A DNA stretch of 64,000 nt from JAENVT01 sp963773085 (GCA_963773085.1 CAVYZS010000008.1:1-64000), one strand, 5' to 3'. Shown: positions 19,286 through 28,122, counted from the stretch's first letter. The notes: generated by a model from the sequence alone, not told the origin. Translations and numbers: made by a program.

Positions 19286-19379
19286 TCGGGCGCGGAACTA
19301 CGCCTGAGGATGCCGAAATCGCGCCCGTTCAGGCGGCTCGGGCGCGGGACTACGCCTGGGGATGCCGGAATCGCGCCCG
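19286..19379. repeat. Two tandem 42-bp hairpin repeats
   Basis: Two copies (19286-19327 and 19338-19379; period 52) share nearly all bases. Each is bounded by the inverted arms CGGGCGCG and CGCGCCCG, so each can fold into a separate hairpin with a 25-nt loop containing ACTACGCCTG. They lie directly after the CoA-transferase stop and end about 20 nt before the next start codon. They resemble REP/PU-type intergenic units or double terminators. Confidence 0.75.
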
Positions 19380-19398
19380 ATGAGGGAAGGCTGCCACG

Positions 19399-19879
19399 AT
19401 GAGCCACCCCGTACGATTGGCGCTGATCGGCTGTGGACGAATCGCCCAGGTGGCTCACCTGCCGGCGATGGAGAAGGCCGACGGCGTCCAGCTGATCGCG
19501 GTGGCCGATCCGAGCGCCGCGGTGGCCGGCGAGGTAGCCCGCCGCTTTGGCGTCGAGACGACCTGCACCGATGCGGCCGACATCCTGGCTGATCCGGCGG
19601 TGGAAGGTGTGGTCATCACCGCACCTGACCGCTTCCACTTCTCGATCGCCCGGCAGGCCCTCGAGGCGGGCAAACTTTCCCCCGGCGATCACCGATCCCG
19701 CCACCCGCGCCGTCGAGGCCGGGTTCAAGGCCGACCGGGGTCGTTACCTCTTGGCCACCCACGGCGCCCACATCTTCGACACCGTCCGTTCGCAAGGCGA
19801 CGGGCTCGACCCGGTCAGGTCACCGAGATGGCCGAGACGTCGATCGGTCCAGCCGTGGGGCTGTCGTACGGCTGGCTGA
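19399..19879 (+). pseudogene. Gfo/Idh/MocA-type oxidoreductase, truncated remnant
   Basis: The first 92 residues are a clean Gfo/Idh/MocA NAD(P)-binding domain: LALIGCGRIAQVAHLPAM, VAVADPSAAVAGEVA, and VVITAPDRFHFSIARQALEAGK. The frame then shifts +1 and only a scrap of the later domain follows (LATHGAHIFDTVRSQGD). The expected EKP motif and most of the substrate domain are absent. A normal member has 330-380 residues; at most 160 are here, and the tail overlaps the convergent gene. Unlike the frameshifted genes nearby, this one has lost sequence, so it is a genuine pseudogene. Confidence 0.7.
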
Positions 19880-20843
19880 AGAGGTTGTAGACGTTGCCGC
19901 TGGTGCTGGTCGTCGTCGCGGTGGTAGTGAACGGCGGCATGCCGGGCTCCTTACCGAGCGCGGTCTCGATGTCAGCGGTCTCGTCGGCCGCCGTGCCAGG
20001 GGTTACTGCCTGGGTGAGCACACCGAATGACTCCCAGTAGAAATCGCTCGACTCTTCGTCCGCGCCCGGGATCCAGACCAGGAAGACCTTGGCAAGCTGA
20101 CCCGATTGAGGTGCGGTCATCTGGGCGATCAGGCCCACCTGGGCCGGCAGCGTGGAACCCCGCACGGGTTCCAGGGTCACCAGGAAGTAGCCGGCGTAAT
20201 CGCCGGTGAGCTCCGTGGCCTCATTCTCGCTGATCTCGGGCACGTTTGTCCCGGTGATCGCCGAGTTCCACTGGCTCACGAAGTCGGCCGCAGTCGGAAG
20301 CGCCGCCGTGGCAGGCACCGTCGTGGTTGTGGCCGGGGCTTCAGTGGTCGTCGGCGCAGCAGTGGTGGTCGGCGCAGCAGTGGTTGTCGGCGCAGCAGTG
20401 GTGGTTGGTGCAGCGGTGGTGGTCGGGGCGACGACTCCGGCGGACGTGGTCGACGTTGCCGGCACGGTGGTGGCAGCTGCAGTGGTCGTGGTCTCGGCGA
20501 CGGTGGTCGTCTCGGCAACGGTGGTCGTGGTCTCGAGGATGGTGCTACTGGTGGTCGTGGTAGAAGTTCCGGTGACACCACCGACGATGATCAAGCCTTT
20601 CATCACCTCGTCGATGCTCTCCCCGGACGGCACGGTGGTCGCCGAGGTGGAGCCGTCGTCGTCGCCGGAACTCGACAAGGCGATGATCAACAGGATGATG
20701 ATCGCGACGATGAGGACGGGAATGAGGATCTGGAGCCACATCGGCATGGAGCGGTAGCGCTGCCACAGGCCCGCCGGTGGGGGTGTCGGCGCCGTACCAG
20801 GAGTCGGCGCGCCGGGAGGATCGGGAATGGGGGTGTCAGTCAT
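19815..20843 (-). CDS. Membrane-anchored protein with Thr/Ala-rich stalk, unknown function
   Basis: The product has 342 residues. A Pro-rich cytoplasmic N-terminus (about 35 residues) precedes one strongly hydrophobic helix (LQILIPVLIVAIIILLIIAL, about 37-56). A long low-complexity stalk of Thr, Ala and Val follows (about 65-180), including the five-fold repeat of six residues APTTTA. A globular extracellular domain of about 160 residues ends the protein (AADFVSQWNSAI, YAGYFLVTLEPVRGST, KVFLVWIPGADEE). I do not recognise that domain. Stalks of this kind carry domains across the actinobacterial cell wall and are often O-glycosylated. The frame is intact. Confidence 0.75.
   Translation of the reverse strand: MTDTPIPDPPGAPTPGTAPTPPPAGLWQRYRSMPMWLQILIPVLIVAIIILLIIALSSSGDDDGSTSATTVPSGESIDEVMKGLIIVGGVTGTSTTTTSSTILETTTTVAETTTVAETTTTAAATTVPATSTTSAGVVAPTTTAAPTTTAAPTTTAAPTTTAAPTTTEAPATTTTVPATAALPTAADFVSQWNSAITGTNVPEISENEATELTGDYAGYFLVTLEPVRGSTLPAQVGLIAQMTAPQSGQLAKVFLVWIPGADEESSDFYWESFGVLTQAVTPGTAADETADIETALGKEPGMPPFTTTATTTSTSGNVYNLFSQPYDSPTAGPIDVSAISVT
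20344..20433. repeat. Five 18-bp coding repeats (Thr/Ala/Pro stalk)
   Basis: Five head-to-tail copies of an 18-bp unit (GTGGTCGTCGGCGCAGCA and variants) encode the repeat in the stalk of the minus-strand protein. The first three differ by one or two bases, the last two by three to five. Slippage would change stalk length in whole six-residue steps without breaking the frame. Confidence 0.8.
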
Positions 20844-20952
20844 CGCCGTGAACTCTATTCGATTAGGTCAAAGCCGTGAGGCGATGATGTTCGGTCCGCG
20901 GCAGGCCTTCTCATTGCGGTCTACTCTCTGCGGGACCCGAGAGGAGTTCGTC

Positions 20953-22187
20953 ATGGACGTCTGCGCGCCCTTCACCGTCGCCGTGCCGGAGTCGACCCTC
21001 GCCGATCTCCGCGGACGGCTCGGGCGAACGCGCTACTTCGACTCGTTCGTCGGAGATGGGTGGAACCTCGGTGTGAGCCATAGCTATCTCCAGGAGCTGT
21101 GCGAGTACTGGCGGACGACGTTCGACTTATTTTTTTTATAATAATTTTTTTTATAATATTGTATAGTTTTATATTTTGTAATTTTGGCGTGCCCAGGAAG
21201 CGATCATCAACTCCTTCGACCAGTATCTGGTCGATGCCGAAGGTCAGCCGATTCATTTCATCCACGCCCGCTCGCCGAACGCTGATGCGCTCCCCCTTCT
21301 GTTGGTGCACGGCTGGCCGGGCTCGATCTTCGAGTACGTCAAGGTCATCGGGCCACTGGTCGATCCCGTCGCTCACGGTGGCAACGCGGCCGACGTGTTC
21401 CACATCGTGTCGCCATCGATACCCGGCTACGGCTTTTCCGGGCCGACAGTCGAGCCGGGTTGGGGGCCACGACGCATCGCCATTGCCTTCTCTGGTCTGA
21501 TGGATCGTCTGGGGTACGAGTGGTATGGCGCAGGAGGTGGAGACTGGGGTGCGATCATCAGCACCGAGCTGGCCCGAGCCGACAGAGGTCGGCACCTGTG
21601 TGGGCTCCATCTGACCATGCCGCTCGGCGAGCCACCGCCCGACGGCGAACACGACGTGCTCAGCGACACCGACCTCAGGGGTCTGGAGGATTGGGCTACC
21701 CACCAGGCCAATGGCACGGTCGTCCACGTCCCCATCAACAGCACGAGGCCACACACTCTTGCCTTCGCACTGAACGACTCCCCGGCGGGGTTGGCCGCCT
21801 GGCTGGTGGACAAGTACCGCGCTCTACAGCGACTGCAATGGCGACGTGGAGACGAGCTTCACACGCGACGAGTTGCTCGCCGAGATCACCACCTATTGGG
21901 TGACGGGCACGATTGCATCTGCCTCTCGGCTGTATTTCGAGCGTGCGCACGAGCGGGCCGCGACGCATTTGACCGGAGGGCGGATCGACATCCCGACCGG
22001 CTGTGCAATCTTCCCGCGAGACGTGCGCAGGGTACCGAGGCCGTGGGCAGATCGGCTGTACAACATCGAGCGGTGGTCGAAGATGCCATCAGGTGGTCAC
22101 TTTCCCGCCCTGGAGGAACCTGCGCTGCTGGTCGACGAGTTGCGCGCTTTCTTTCGCCCACTGCGCCGAGCGGCACGCGACCAGTGA
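20953..22187 (+). pseudogene. Epoxide hydrolase family protein, split by a 58-bp A+T insert and a frameshift
   Basis: Ignoring the insert, about 390 residues match the microsomal-type epoxide hydrolase family, an alpha/beta hydrolase with the EHN N-terminal domain (FTVAVPESTLADLRGRLGRTRY). Visible are HGWPGSIFEYVKV (oxyanion hole), GGGDWGAIIST (nucleophile Asp) and GGHFPALEEPALL (catalytic His). After FD, where the family expects W, the insert at 21127-21184 causes an immediate stop. A second +1 shift lies near nt 21830. GAGGAG precedes ATG 20953. Removing the insert restores FDWRAQEAIINSF exactly, so the coding sequence was whole before it arrived, or the insert is an assembly fault. Confidence 0.8.
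21127..21184. other. 58-bp A+T-only-like insertion
   Basis: This stretch has only three G and no C in 58 bases, in a window near two-thirds G+C. It begins TTA and then contains a perfect tandem duplication of the 15-mer ATTTTTTTTATAATA (21129-21143, 21144-21158). The break points are sharp: GAC on the left and TGG on the right are consecutive codons of the epoxide hydrolase. No target-site duplication or terminal inverted repeat is seen. Confidence 0.9.
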
Positions 22188-22291
22188 TCAGATCGGAACC
22201 CTGAGCACGCCGTTCGGCTGAGATTTGTTCACTCCCGGTGCCACCTACCTGGTGCTAACTTGTCGAAAAGACCGAGGGGAGTGCAGCGGGA

Positions 22292-24706
22292 GTGAACGGT
22301 CGGTCCCATCCAACTCGTGTCAGTTCCGAAAAAGCCTCGGTGCTCGAAGCGGGTCGCCGCCTGTCCGGCAAGTTCTTCGCCGTTCCTCGCGACACACCTC
22401 GCGTTCGGCATCCCACCGACGTGATCATGCTCGTGATCGCGAGCGTTGTCGTCACGATCTTCGCGTTCCGAGCCGGATCGCCGACGGGTGCGCTGGAGAC
22501 AGCACTCATTGACCTGGTGACCAGTCTCCCGGGTGCGCTCGATCCGTTGTGGCTCGTCGGGCACGACGCAATCGTGGTGTGGGGATTCGTGATCCTTGCC
22601 GTCGCGATCCTGCGTCGCCACTGGGCGCTGGTCCTGTCGCTCTGCGCCGCCGGACTCATGGTCGTCGTGGTCGGTCCCATCATCGGGCGTCTCGCCAACG
22701 GCGACTGGCCGTCGTGGGAACCATCACTGTTCCGGGTGGGTGGTGCGGCCGAGTTCCCTGTGGTCGGCTTGGCATTCTGGGTCTCCATCGCCGGTGTGGC
22801 GTCGGCACATCTCAGTCGTCCCTATCGATTCTTCGGCCGCTGGGTGGTCACCATCTCCGGGCTGTCGTCGTTCGCACTCGGCATCACCACAGCGGGTACC
22901 ACGGTCGGAGCAATGGCGTTTGGATCAGCGGTCGCCGCCGCAGTGCACCTGCTGTTCGGCTCGCCGGCAGATCTGCCGAAGCTCGGCACCGTGCAGCAGG
23001 TGCTCGCCAGCATGGGAGTGCGGGCGGTGCCCACCACCGTCTCGCGACAAAACGGAATGGTGCGGGTCGCTGCCGAGACCGATGCCGGCGCACAACTCGA
23101 CGTCAAGATCTTCGGGCGAGATGCTTGGGACGGTCAGTTCCTGATCACCCTGTGGAGCCACTTCTGGTATCGCCGAGGCGGTCGCACGTTGACAGTTTCG
23201 CGGCTGCAGCAGGTGGAGCACGAGGCCTTCCTCACCTTGCTCGCTGAACGTCGTGCAGTGAACACCTACTCCGTCATTGCCGCGGGCACGAATGTCATCG
23301 GCGACGCCGTGCTGGTCTTGGAGCGAAGCGGCGACCTGCTGGTCGGTATCGAGTCACTCAGCGACCAGCAATTCGTGGCGATGTGGCGAGCTCTTGCAGA
23401 CCTGCACGCCGCCGGCCTCTTCCATGGCGCCATCGATGCAGGCCGGGTGTTCATCGACGGTGACGCGATCGGATTCGCCGATCTGTCCTCCGGAGGGATC
23501 ATCGCCGACGCCGCTGAGCCACTCATCGACCAGGCGCAGATGCTGGTCACGATGGCCACCCTGGTCGGCACGGAGCGCGCCTTGGGCGTGGCCGTGGAAG
23601 AACTCGGTGTCGAGGGACTCGCCGACGTCACGTCGTACGTGCAACCCGCTGCCCTCACGCCGACCCTGCGCAAATCTTGTGACAACGTCGGGCTCGATAT
23701 CGACGCTCTGCGGACAGCGGCGGTTACCGCAGCGGGTGAGCTACCGCGCGATCTGCAGCGCCTGCGCCGTGTCACGTTGGGCGGACTGTTGACCGTCGTG
23801 CTGCTCTTCATCGCCGGCAACGTCTTGATCTCTGGTCTCATGGACATCGGGATCGACACGGTCGTGGAGGCGATCAGCGAGGCCAGCCTCCCCCTGCTGA
23901 TCGTTGCGTTCGGCGTTTCGAGCATGGGTCGCGTGTCCAACGCGGTGGCGTTGTCCGGGATGACACCCACTCCAGTGCCCCTGGGTCGGCTCACGGCGCT
24001 CCAGTTCGCGATGACGTTCGTGGGCTTGGCAATGCCGTCGACAGCAGGGCGCGTCGCCGTGAACGTCCGCTTCTTCGAGCGCAACGGCGTCGAACCCACC
24101 ACCGCGGTGGCCATGGGAGCGCTCGACAGTTTCACCGGCTTTCTCTGTCAGATGTTCCTGATGGCCTCGATCCTGCTGCTCGGTCTCGGGTCGCTGAACT
24201 TCAATCTGACAGAAGACTTCTCGGTCGAGCAGGCCAAGACCCTGCTGATATGGCTCTTGGTCATTCTGGTGATTGCGATCGTCGTGATCTTCGCGGTGAC
24301 AGCCATCCGCAACTGGCTGTTCGACAAGGTGCACAAGGTCCGCGAGTTCGTCGTCCCGTTGCTGCAGTCCCGGCGACGGCTGATGGTCGCGTTCGGTGGC
24401 AACCTGGTCGCGGAGTTGATCGGGGCGCTCACGCAGTACGTCGTGCTGCTCGCGTTCGGCCAGCACGTCGACTACCTCGATCTGGTGCTGGTGAGCATCT
24501 GCGTCTCGCTTTTCGCCGGGCTGATGCCCGTGCCGGGCGGCATCGGTGTGACAGAGGCGGCGCTCACCGCCGGATTCATGTCGCTCGGTGTGCCGGAAGA
24601 CATCGCGTTCGCCGCGGCGATCACCTGCCGGATGATCACGTTCTACATCCCACCTCTGTTCGGCGTCTTCGTCTTCCGGTGGATGCAGAAGCAGAAATAC
24701 CTCTGA
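22292..24706 (+). CDS. Flippase-like (YbhN/UPF0104) membrane protein with kinase-like domain
   Basis: This is an intact 804-residue protein in three parts. Residues about 40-225 hold several hydrophobic helices. Residues about 255-480 form a soluble domain resembling a degenerate lipopolysaccharide/aminoglycoside-type kinase (LDVKIFGRD, LADLHAAGLFHGAIDAGRVFIDGDAIGFADLSSG). There HGAIDAGRV stands where HxDxxxxN is expected and FADLS where DFG is expected. Residues about 495-800 are the lysylphosphatidylglycerol-synthase-like transmembrane domain (LGRLTALQFAMTFVGLAMPSTAGRVAVNVRFF, LMPVPGGIGVTEAAL). It may move a lipid or lipid-linked sugar across the membrane. GTG 22292 is the chosen start. Confidence 0.75.
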   Translation: MNGRSHPTRVSSEKASVLEAGRRLSGKFFAVPRDTPRVRHPTDVIMLVIASVVVTIFAFRAGSPTGALETALIDLVTSLPGALDPLWLVGHDAIVVWGFVILAVAILRRHWALVLSLCAAGLMVVVVGPIIGRLANGDWPSWEPSLFRVGGAAEFPVVGLAFWVSIAGVASAHLSRPYRFFGRWVVTISGLSSFALGITTAGTTVGAMAFGSAVAAAVHLLFGSPADLPKLGTVQQVLASMGVRAVPTTVSRQNGMVRVAAETDAGAQLDVKIFGRDAWDGQFLITLWSHFWYRRGGRTLTVSRLQQVEHEAFLTLLAERRAVNTYSVIAAGTNVIGDAVLVLERSGDLLVGIESLSDQQFVAMWRALADLHAAGLFHGAIDAGRVFIDGDAIGFADLSSGGIIADAAEPLIDQAQMLVTMATLVGTERALGVAVEELGVEGLADVTSYVQPAALTPTLRKSCDNVGLDIDALRTAAVTAAGELPRDLQRLRRVTLGGLLTVVLLFIAGNVLISGLMDIGIDTVVEAISEASLPLLIVAFGVSSMGRVSNAVALSGMTPTPVPLGRLTALQFAMTFVGLAMPSTAGRVAVNVRFFERNGVEPTTAVAMGALDSFTGFLCQMFLMASILLLGLGSLNFNLTEDFSVEQAKTLLIWLLVILVIAIVVIFAVTAIRNWLFDKVHKVREFVVPLLQSRRRLMVAFGGNLVAELIGALTQYVVLLAFGQHVDYLDLVLVSICVSLFAGLMPVPGGIGVTEAALTAGFMSLGVPEDIAFAAAITCRMITFYIPPLFGVFVFRWMQKQKYL

Positions 24707-24744
24707 TCGGATGCGTAGTCCGCGCCACGCACACGGCATCCGCA

Positions 24745-24848
24745 CGATTCGTCGTAGGTCGCGACACGCCCGTACCGCCCCTGTGGGCGCGAAAGCAGAA
24801 GTCGGTGTTCCGAAGTCTGCTGCCCGATTCGTCATGGGTCGCGACACG
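24745..24848. repeat. 24-bp direct repeats flanking an imperfect hairpin
   Basis: CGATTCGTCGTAGGTCGCGA (first 20 of 24 bases) at 24745-24768 recurs at 24825-24848 with two differences. Both copies contain the palindrome GTCGCGAC. Between them, 24795-24820 can form an imperfect hairpin (GCAGA...TCTGC with TCGG/CCGA inside). This fills most of the 200-nt gap between the flippase-like gene and the FGE gene; nothing coding is seen there. Confidence 0.6.
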
Positions 24849-24906
24849 TACACTTCGCGCCATGCAGGTGGCTGAGTGATCTCGTTGCATGGGGAATTGA
24901 CCTGAG

Positions 24907-25857
24907 ATGTCCGACAGCCACCTATGCTGCGCGCCATCGCCGGACGATCGCCAGGGTTCAACGGCGCATCCCCAGCCGCTCACCGGTTCGAGTACAGCGG
25001 ATCAGCACATCGCGACGATGGTTGCGCTCGATGGCGGGGCGTTTCGGATGGGGTCCGTCGGTGTTGGCTCTTACGCCGGCGACGGTGAGGGACCGATCCA
25101 CGAGGTCGAGGTGTCGCCGTTCGCGATCGATGCGTACGCCGTGACCAACGATGGTTTCGCAACGTTCATCGACGCGTCGGGATACATCACCGAAGCCGAA
25201 CGATACGGGTGGTCGTTCGTGTTCGGTGGTTTTCTCCCCGACGACTTTCCGCCGACCCGGGCCGCCGCGGCCGCGCCGTGGTGGCGGCAGGTTCACGGCG
25301 CAGATTGGCGTCGGCCGGACGGTCCGCAATCCGACCTCGGCGGGCGCGGCGACCATCCGGTCATCCATGTGTCGTGGAACGACGCGCAGGCCTATTGTGC
25401 CTGGAGCGGCACTCGACTTCCCACCGAGGCCGAATGGGAGTTCGCCGCCCGCGGGGGCAGCCCTGACGCGATATTTCCGTGGGGCGATGACCTCGAACCC
25501 GATGGCGTTCACATGATGAACGTGTTCCAGGGATCGTTCCCCAACCACAACACGATGGCCGACGGATTCGCCGGAACCGCCCCGGTCGACTCCTACCCGC
25601 CCAACGGATTCGGCCTGTTCAATCTGACTGGCAACGTGTGGGAATGGTGCGCCGATTGGTTCGACCCCGGCTACTACTCGCGCAGCCAGCGGGAGAACCC
25701 GTCTGGGGCCGCGAGCGGCACACATCGCGTGATGCGCGGCGGCTCCTACCTCTGCCACGAGTCGTACTGCAATCGATACCGCGTCGCGGCACGCAGCGCC
25801 AGCACGCCCGACAGTTCGACTGGCAACCTCGGTTTCCGCGTGGTGCGTGATCGCTGA
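24907..25857 (+). CDS. Formylglycine-generating enzyme family protein
   Basis: This 316-residue FGE-sulfatase-fold protein has the family blocks LDGGAFRMGS, HPVIHVSWNDAQAYCAW, RLPTEAEWEFAARGG, GFGLFNLTGNVWEWCADWF and RVMRGGSYLCHESYCNRYR. The two cysteines of the last block are spaced as in true copper-dependent FGEs, which convert a Cys in sulfatases to formylglycine. EgtB- or chaperone-type members lack this pair. No sulfatase gene lies in the window, so its substrate is encoded elsewhere. The first 30 residues are non-conserved, and a later start is possible. The gene converges on SMP-30 with a three-base gap. Confidence 0.85.
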   Translation: MSDSHLCCAPSPDDRQGSTAHPQPLTGSSTADQHIATMVALDGGAFRMGSVGVGSYAGDGEGPIHEVEVSPFAIDAYAVTNDGFATFIDASGYITEAERYGWSFVFGGFLPDDFPPTRAAAAAPWWRQVHGADWRRPDGPQSDLGGRGDHPVIHVSWNDAQAYCAWSGTRLPTEAEWEFAARGGSPDAIFPWGDDLEPDGVHMMNVFQGSFPNHNTMADGFAGTAPVDSYPPNGFGLFNLTGNVWEWCADWFDPGYYSRSQRENPSGAASGTHRVMRGGSYLCHESYCNRYRVAARSASTPDSSTGNLGFRVVRDR

Positions 25858-25860
25858 GTT

Positions 25861-26776
25861 TCAGGCGGACCAGACGGGCGGCGCGCCGTTGATGCTGAGC
25901 CTGATCGAGTACAGCGACGTGGTGGCCGTGACGAACAGTCGGTTGCGTTGGATGCCGCCGAACGTGAGGTTGGAGACCGGTTCGGGCAGATGCAATTTCC
26001 CGATCAGGGTGCCATCCGGATCGAAGCAGTGGACACCATCACCGGCTGCTGCCCAGACCCGACCGGCGTCGTCGAGGCGGATCCCGTCGAAAACTCCGAC
26101 CGTGCACTCGACGAAGACCTCGCCGTCGCCGACAAGCCCGTCGGCATCGACGGGGAACACCCGGATGTGGTTCCGACGCGTGTCGGCGATGTACAGGCGG
26201 GATTCGTCGAGCGAGAACGCCAGGCCGTTCGGGCGGTCGAAATCGGAGGCGACGGCATCGACGGCTCCTGTCGATGGGTCGCGTCGGTAGACGTTGCAGG
26301 CACCGATCTCGCTGACGGCGCGGTGGCCCTCGTAATCGGAGTCGATGCCGTATGCCGGATCGGTGAACCAGATCGAGCCGTCAGAGCGAACCACGACGTC
26401 GTTGGGACTGTTGAGCCGTTTGCCGTTGCACAGGTCGGCGAGCGTCCGCGACGGACCCATCGTGCTCGGTGCGTGAGACGCGCCGCGTGCCGTGCTCGCA
26501 CGTCACCAGACGTCCCTGGCCATCGAGTGTGTTGCCGTTCGAATACCCGGACGGCTCTCGGAACACACCGATGTGGCCGGTCGTCTCGTCCCAGCGCAAC
26601 ATCCGGTCGTTGGGGATGTCGCTCCACACGAGGTATCGCCCGGCGGGGACGTAGACGGGCCCTTCTGCCCAGCGACTCGCGTCGTGGAGGCGTTCGAACC
26701 GCGAGTCGCCGCGGCACACCTTGAATCGGTCGTCGAGGACCTCGAAACGCGCGGCGATCGTCTCAACCATGTTCAT
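25861..26776 (-). CDS. SMP-30/gluconolactonase/LRE family protein (one frameshift)
   Basis: About 305 residues in two frames with a +1 shift near nt 26458. The six-bladed propeller of sugar lactonases is visible in WAEGPVYVPAGRYLVWSDIPN, NGNTLDGQGRLVTCEHGTRR, LNSPNDVVVRSDGSIWFTDPAYG, DRPNGLAFSLDESRLYIADT and FDGIRLDDAGRVWAAAGDGV. The metal ligands expected in this family (Glu of EGP, Asn of SPNDV, Asp of DGIR) are present. It probably opens a sugar lactone, but the substrate cannot be told. It stands alone on the minus strand. Confidence 0.8.
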
Positions 26777-26827
26777 GTCCCCGACACAGCATCGATGCGA
26801 CGCTAGTCGGGTCGGCGGCGGAGCCGT

Positions 26828-26986
26828 CTACGCGTGTCGGCCGCGGAAGATGCTGTAGCCGCCAGGGCCCACCAAGCAGCCGAACACGATGAGCGCCGCA
26901 CCGAACAGGATCTGGCCTTGTAGAAGTTGGACGATTCCGACGATCACGAGGATCACGGCGATGACCCACAACAGTGTGCTGCTCAT
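26828..26986 (-). CDS. Small hydrophobic membrane protein, 52 residues
   Basis: ATG 26986 is preceded by GAAGGGAAG at proper spacing. The product is nearly all membrane: a first helix (LLWVIAVILVIVGIVQLL), a short polar turn, and a second helix (FGAALIVFGCLVG) ending in the basic tail GGYSIFRGRHA. It resembles the small GPGG-type membrane proteins common in actinobacteria, whose role is unknown. The long upstream extension of the frame is not coding in character. Confidence 0.7.
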   Translation of the reverse strand: MSSTLLWVIAVILVIVGIVQLLQGQILFGAALIVFGCLVGPGGYSIFRGRHA

Positions 26987-27074
26987 TGTTTGCTTCCCTT
27001 CGAGATGTTTGCTCTTGCTGGTACTGAAGTACCCGGAACAGTCACTCCCGAAACACGAGATGAGCAGGAAGCGG

Positions 27075-27434
27075 TCAGTGTGACGCCGGCAAAAATGGAC
27101 CTCCGCTCGCCATGCCTTCAGCAGAACCAGGTCGCCGGTCGATGCCCGCACGACGATGAGCCAGCCGAGTCGATCTGTCCCAGCGGATGGAGCACAGCGC
27201 AGCGATCGTCGTGCGACACCGCGACAGCAACCTCACCACGAGCGTGTCTCCGCCATCGAGCACCATCGCCAGACGGTCGGCGGTGAATCCGCAGATGGTC
27301 TCTTGGACTGCCACAGGTCCGCTCTCCAGCCGGATGGCCAGATGCTCGAGGCGGAACTGGTGCACGGCGCCTGCCTGTTCGCGCTCGAGCGCCCGCATCT
27401 CGATGTCGAGGCTCTCGGTGACGCGATGATTCAT
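27075..27434 (-). CDS. Hypothetical protein, uncertain
   Basis: A 119-codon frame from ATG 27434. The middle part (RLEHLAIRLESGPVAVQETICGFTADRLAMVLDGGDTLVVRLLSR, shown in pieces) has a beta-rich pattern that could be a small folded domain. The C-terminal 40 residues are Arg-rich and look out of frame, so a frameshift near nt 27180 is possible. No family is recognised and no clear ribosome-binding site is seen. Confidence 0.35.
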   Translation of the reverse strand: MNHRVTESLDIEMRALEREQAGAVHQFRLEHLAIRLESGPVAVQETICGFTADRLAMVLDGGDTLVVRLLSRCRTTIAALCSIRWDRSTRLAHRRAGIDRRPGSAEGMASGGPFLPASH

Positions 27435-27528
27435 CTCGCTACGTTGCGCCTTCTGAGCCCATTGCGCAAAGGACTTTTTCCCTATTTCACCAGAGTGACG
27501 ACAACGGCTCGGCTGCTTCGCCGTGCGG

Positions 27529-28122
27529 CTACTCCGATGCCGGAGCAGCCAACGGGATCCGGTGGCCGGCCAGCACGTGGTCGACGACCGCGGCGACCAG
27601 TTCCTCGGTGACTCGCTGGCGGCGAACGAGCTTGGTGTAGACCAGCGGGCCGGAGAGCAAGGTGACGAGCAGATCGATGTCGACGTCGTCGGCAAGTTCA
27701 CCTCGGGCGACCGCCCGCTCGAGCACGTTGGTAGCGAACCGGCGACGCTGGTCGGCCTGAGCTCGAACAAGGCGGCCGAGTTCGGGATCGTGTTGCGCGG
27801 CGTCCATCAACGACAACATCATGTCGCCGAGGCGCCCCTCGTACGAGGCCTTCGTCATCCCGCTGAAGCACGAGATCAAGTCGTCGCGGAGCGAACCCGT
27901 ATCGGTGACGACCGGTATGTAGGTGCATGCGTGCACGGCCTCGACGACCAACGCCTGCTTGCTGGCGAAGTGACGGTAGATGGTCGACTTGGCGACACCG
28001 GAGCGGCTGGCGACCTCGTCGATCGATGTGCGCTCCACGCCGACCTCGGCGACGAGATCGGCAGTCGTTGCCAGCACGAGCCGGCGAACACGCTCGCGGC
28101 GCGAAGGTAACTGGTCGCTCAT
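27529..28122 (-). CDS. TetR-family transcriptional regulator
   Basis: The protein has 197 residues from ATG 28122. The N-terminal helix-turn-helix reads VAEVGVERTSIDEVASRSGVAKSTIYRHFASK, a standard TetR reading head. The C-terminal helical domain (DLLVTLLSGPLVYTKLVRRQRVTEELV) is of the TetR_C_33-like ligand-binding type. It is divergent from the MFS exporter gene, with a 126-nt gap holding a good promoter and a small inverted repeat. It is therefore the probable repressor of that exporter and of itself. Confidence 0.85.
   Translation of the reverse strand: MSDQLPSRRERVRRLVLATTADLVAEVGVERTSIDEVASRSGVAKSTIYRHFASKQALVVEAVHACTYIPVVTDTGSLRDDLISCFSGMTKASYEGRLGDMMLSLMDAAQHDPELGRLVRAQADQRRRFATNVLERAVARGELADDVDIDLLVTLLSGPLVYTKLVRRQRVTEELVAAVVDHVLAGHRIPLAAPASE

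Noticed and set aside
20344..20433. Regularly spaced short repeats considered as a CRISPR array
   Set aside because: The 18-bp units are head to tail with no spacers and encode the Thr/Ala/Pro stalk in frame.
21127..21184. A+T block considered as an insertion sequence, attachment site or origin
   Set aside because: No terminal repeats, target duplication, integrase or DnaA-box cluster; only a 15-mer tandem.
23741..24961. A 406-codon minus-strand frame
   Set aside because: Antisense to the intact flippase-like gene; composition (His, Arg, Asp, Gln) is that of a shadow frame.
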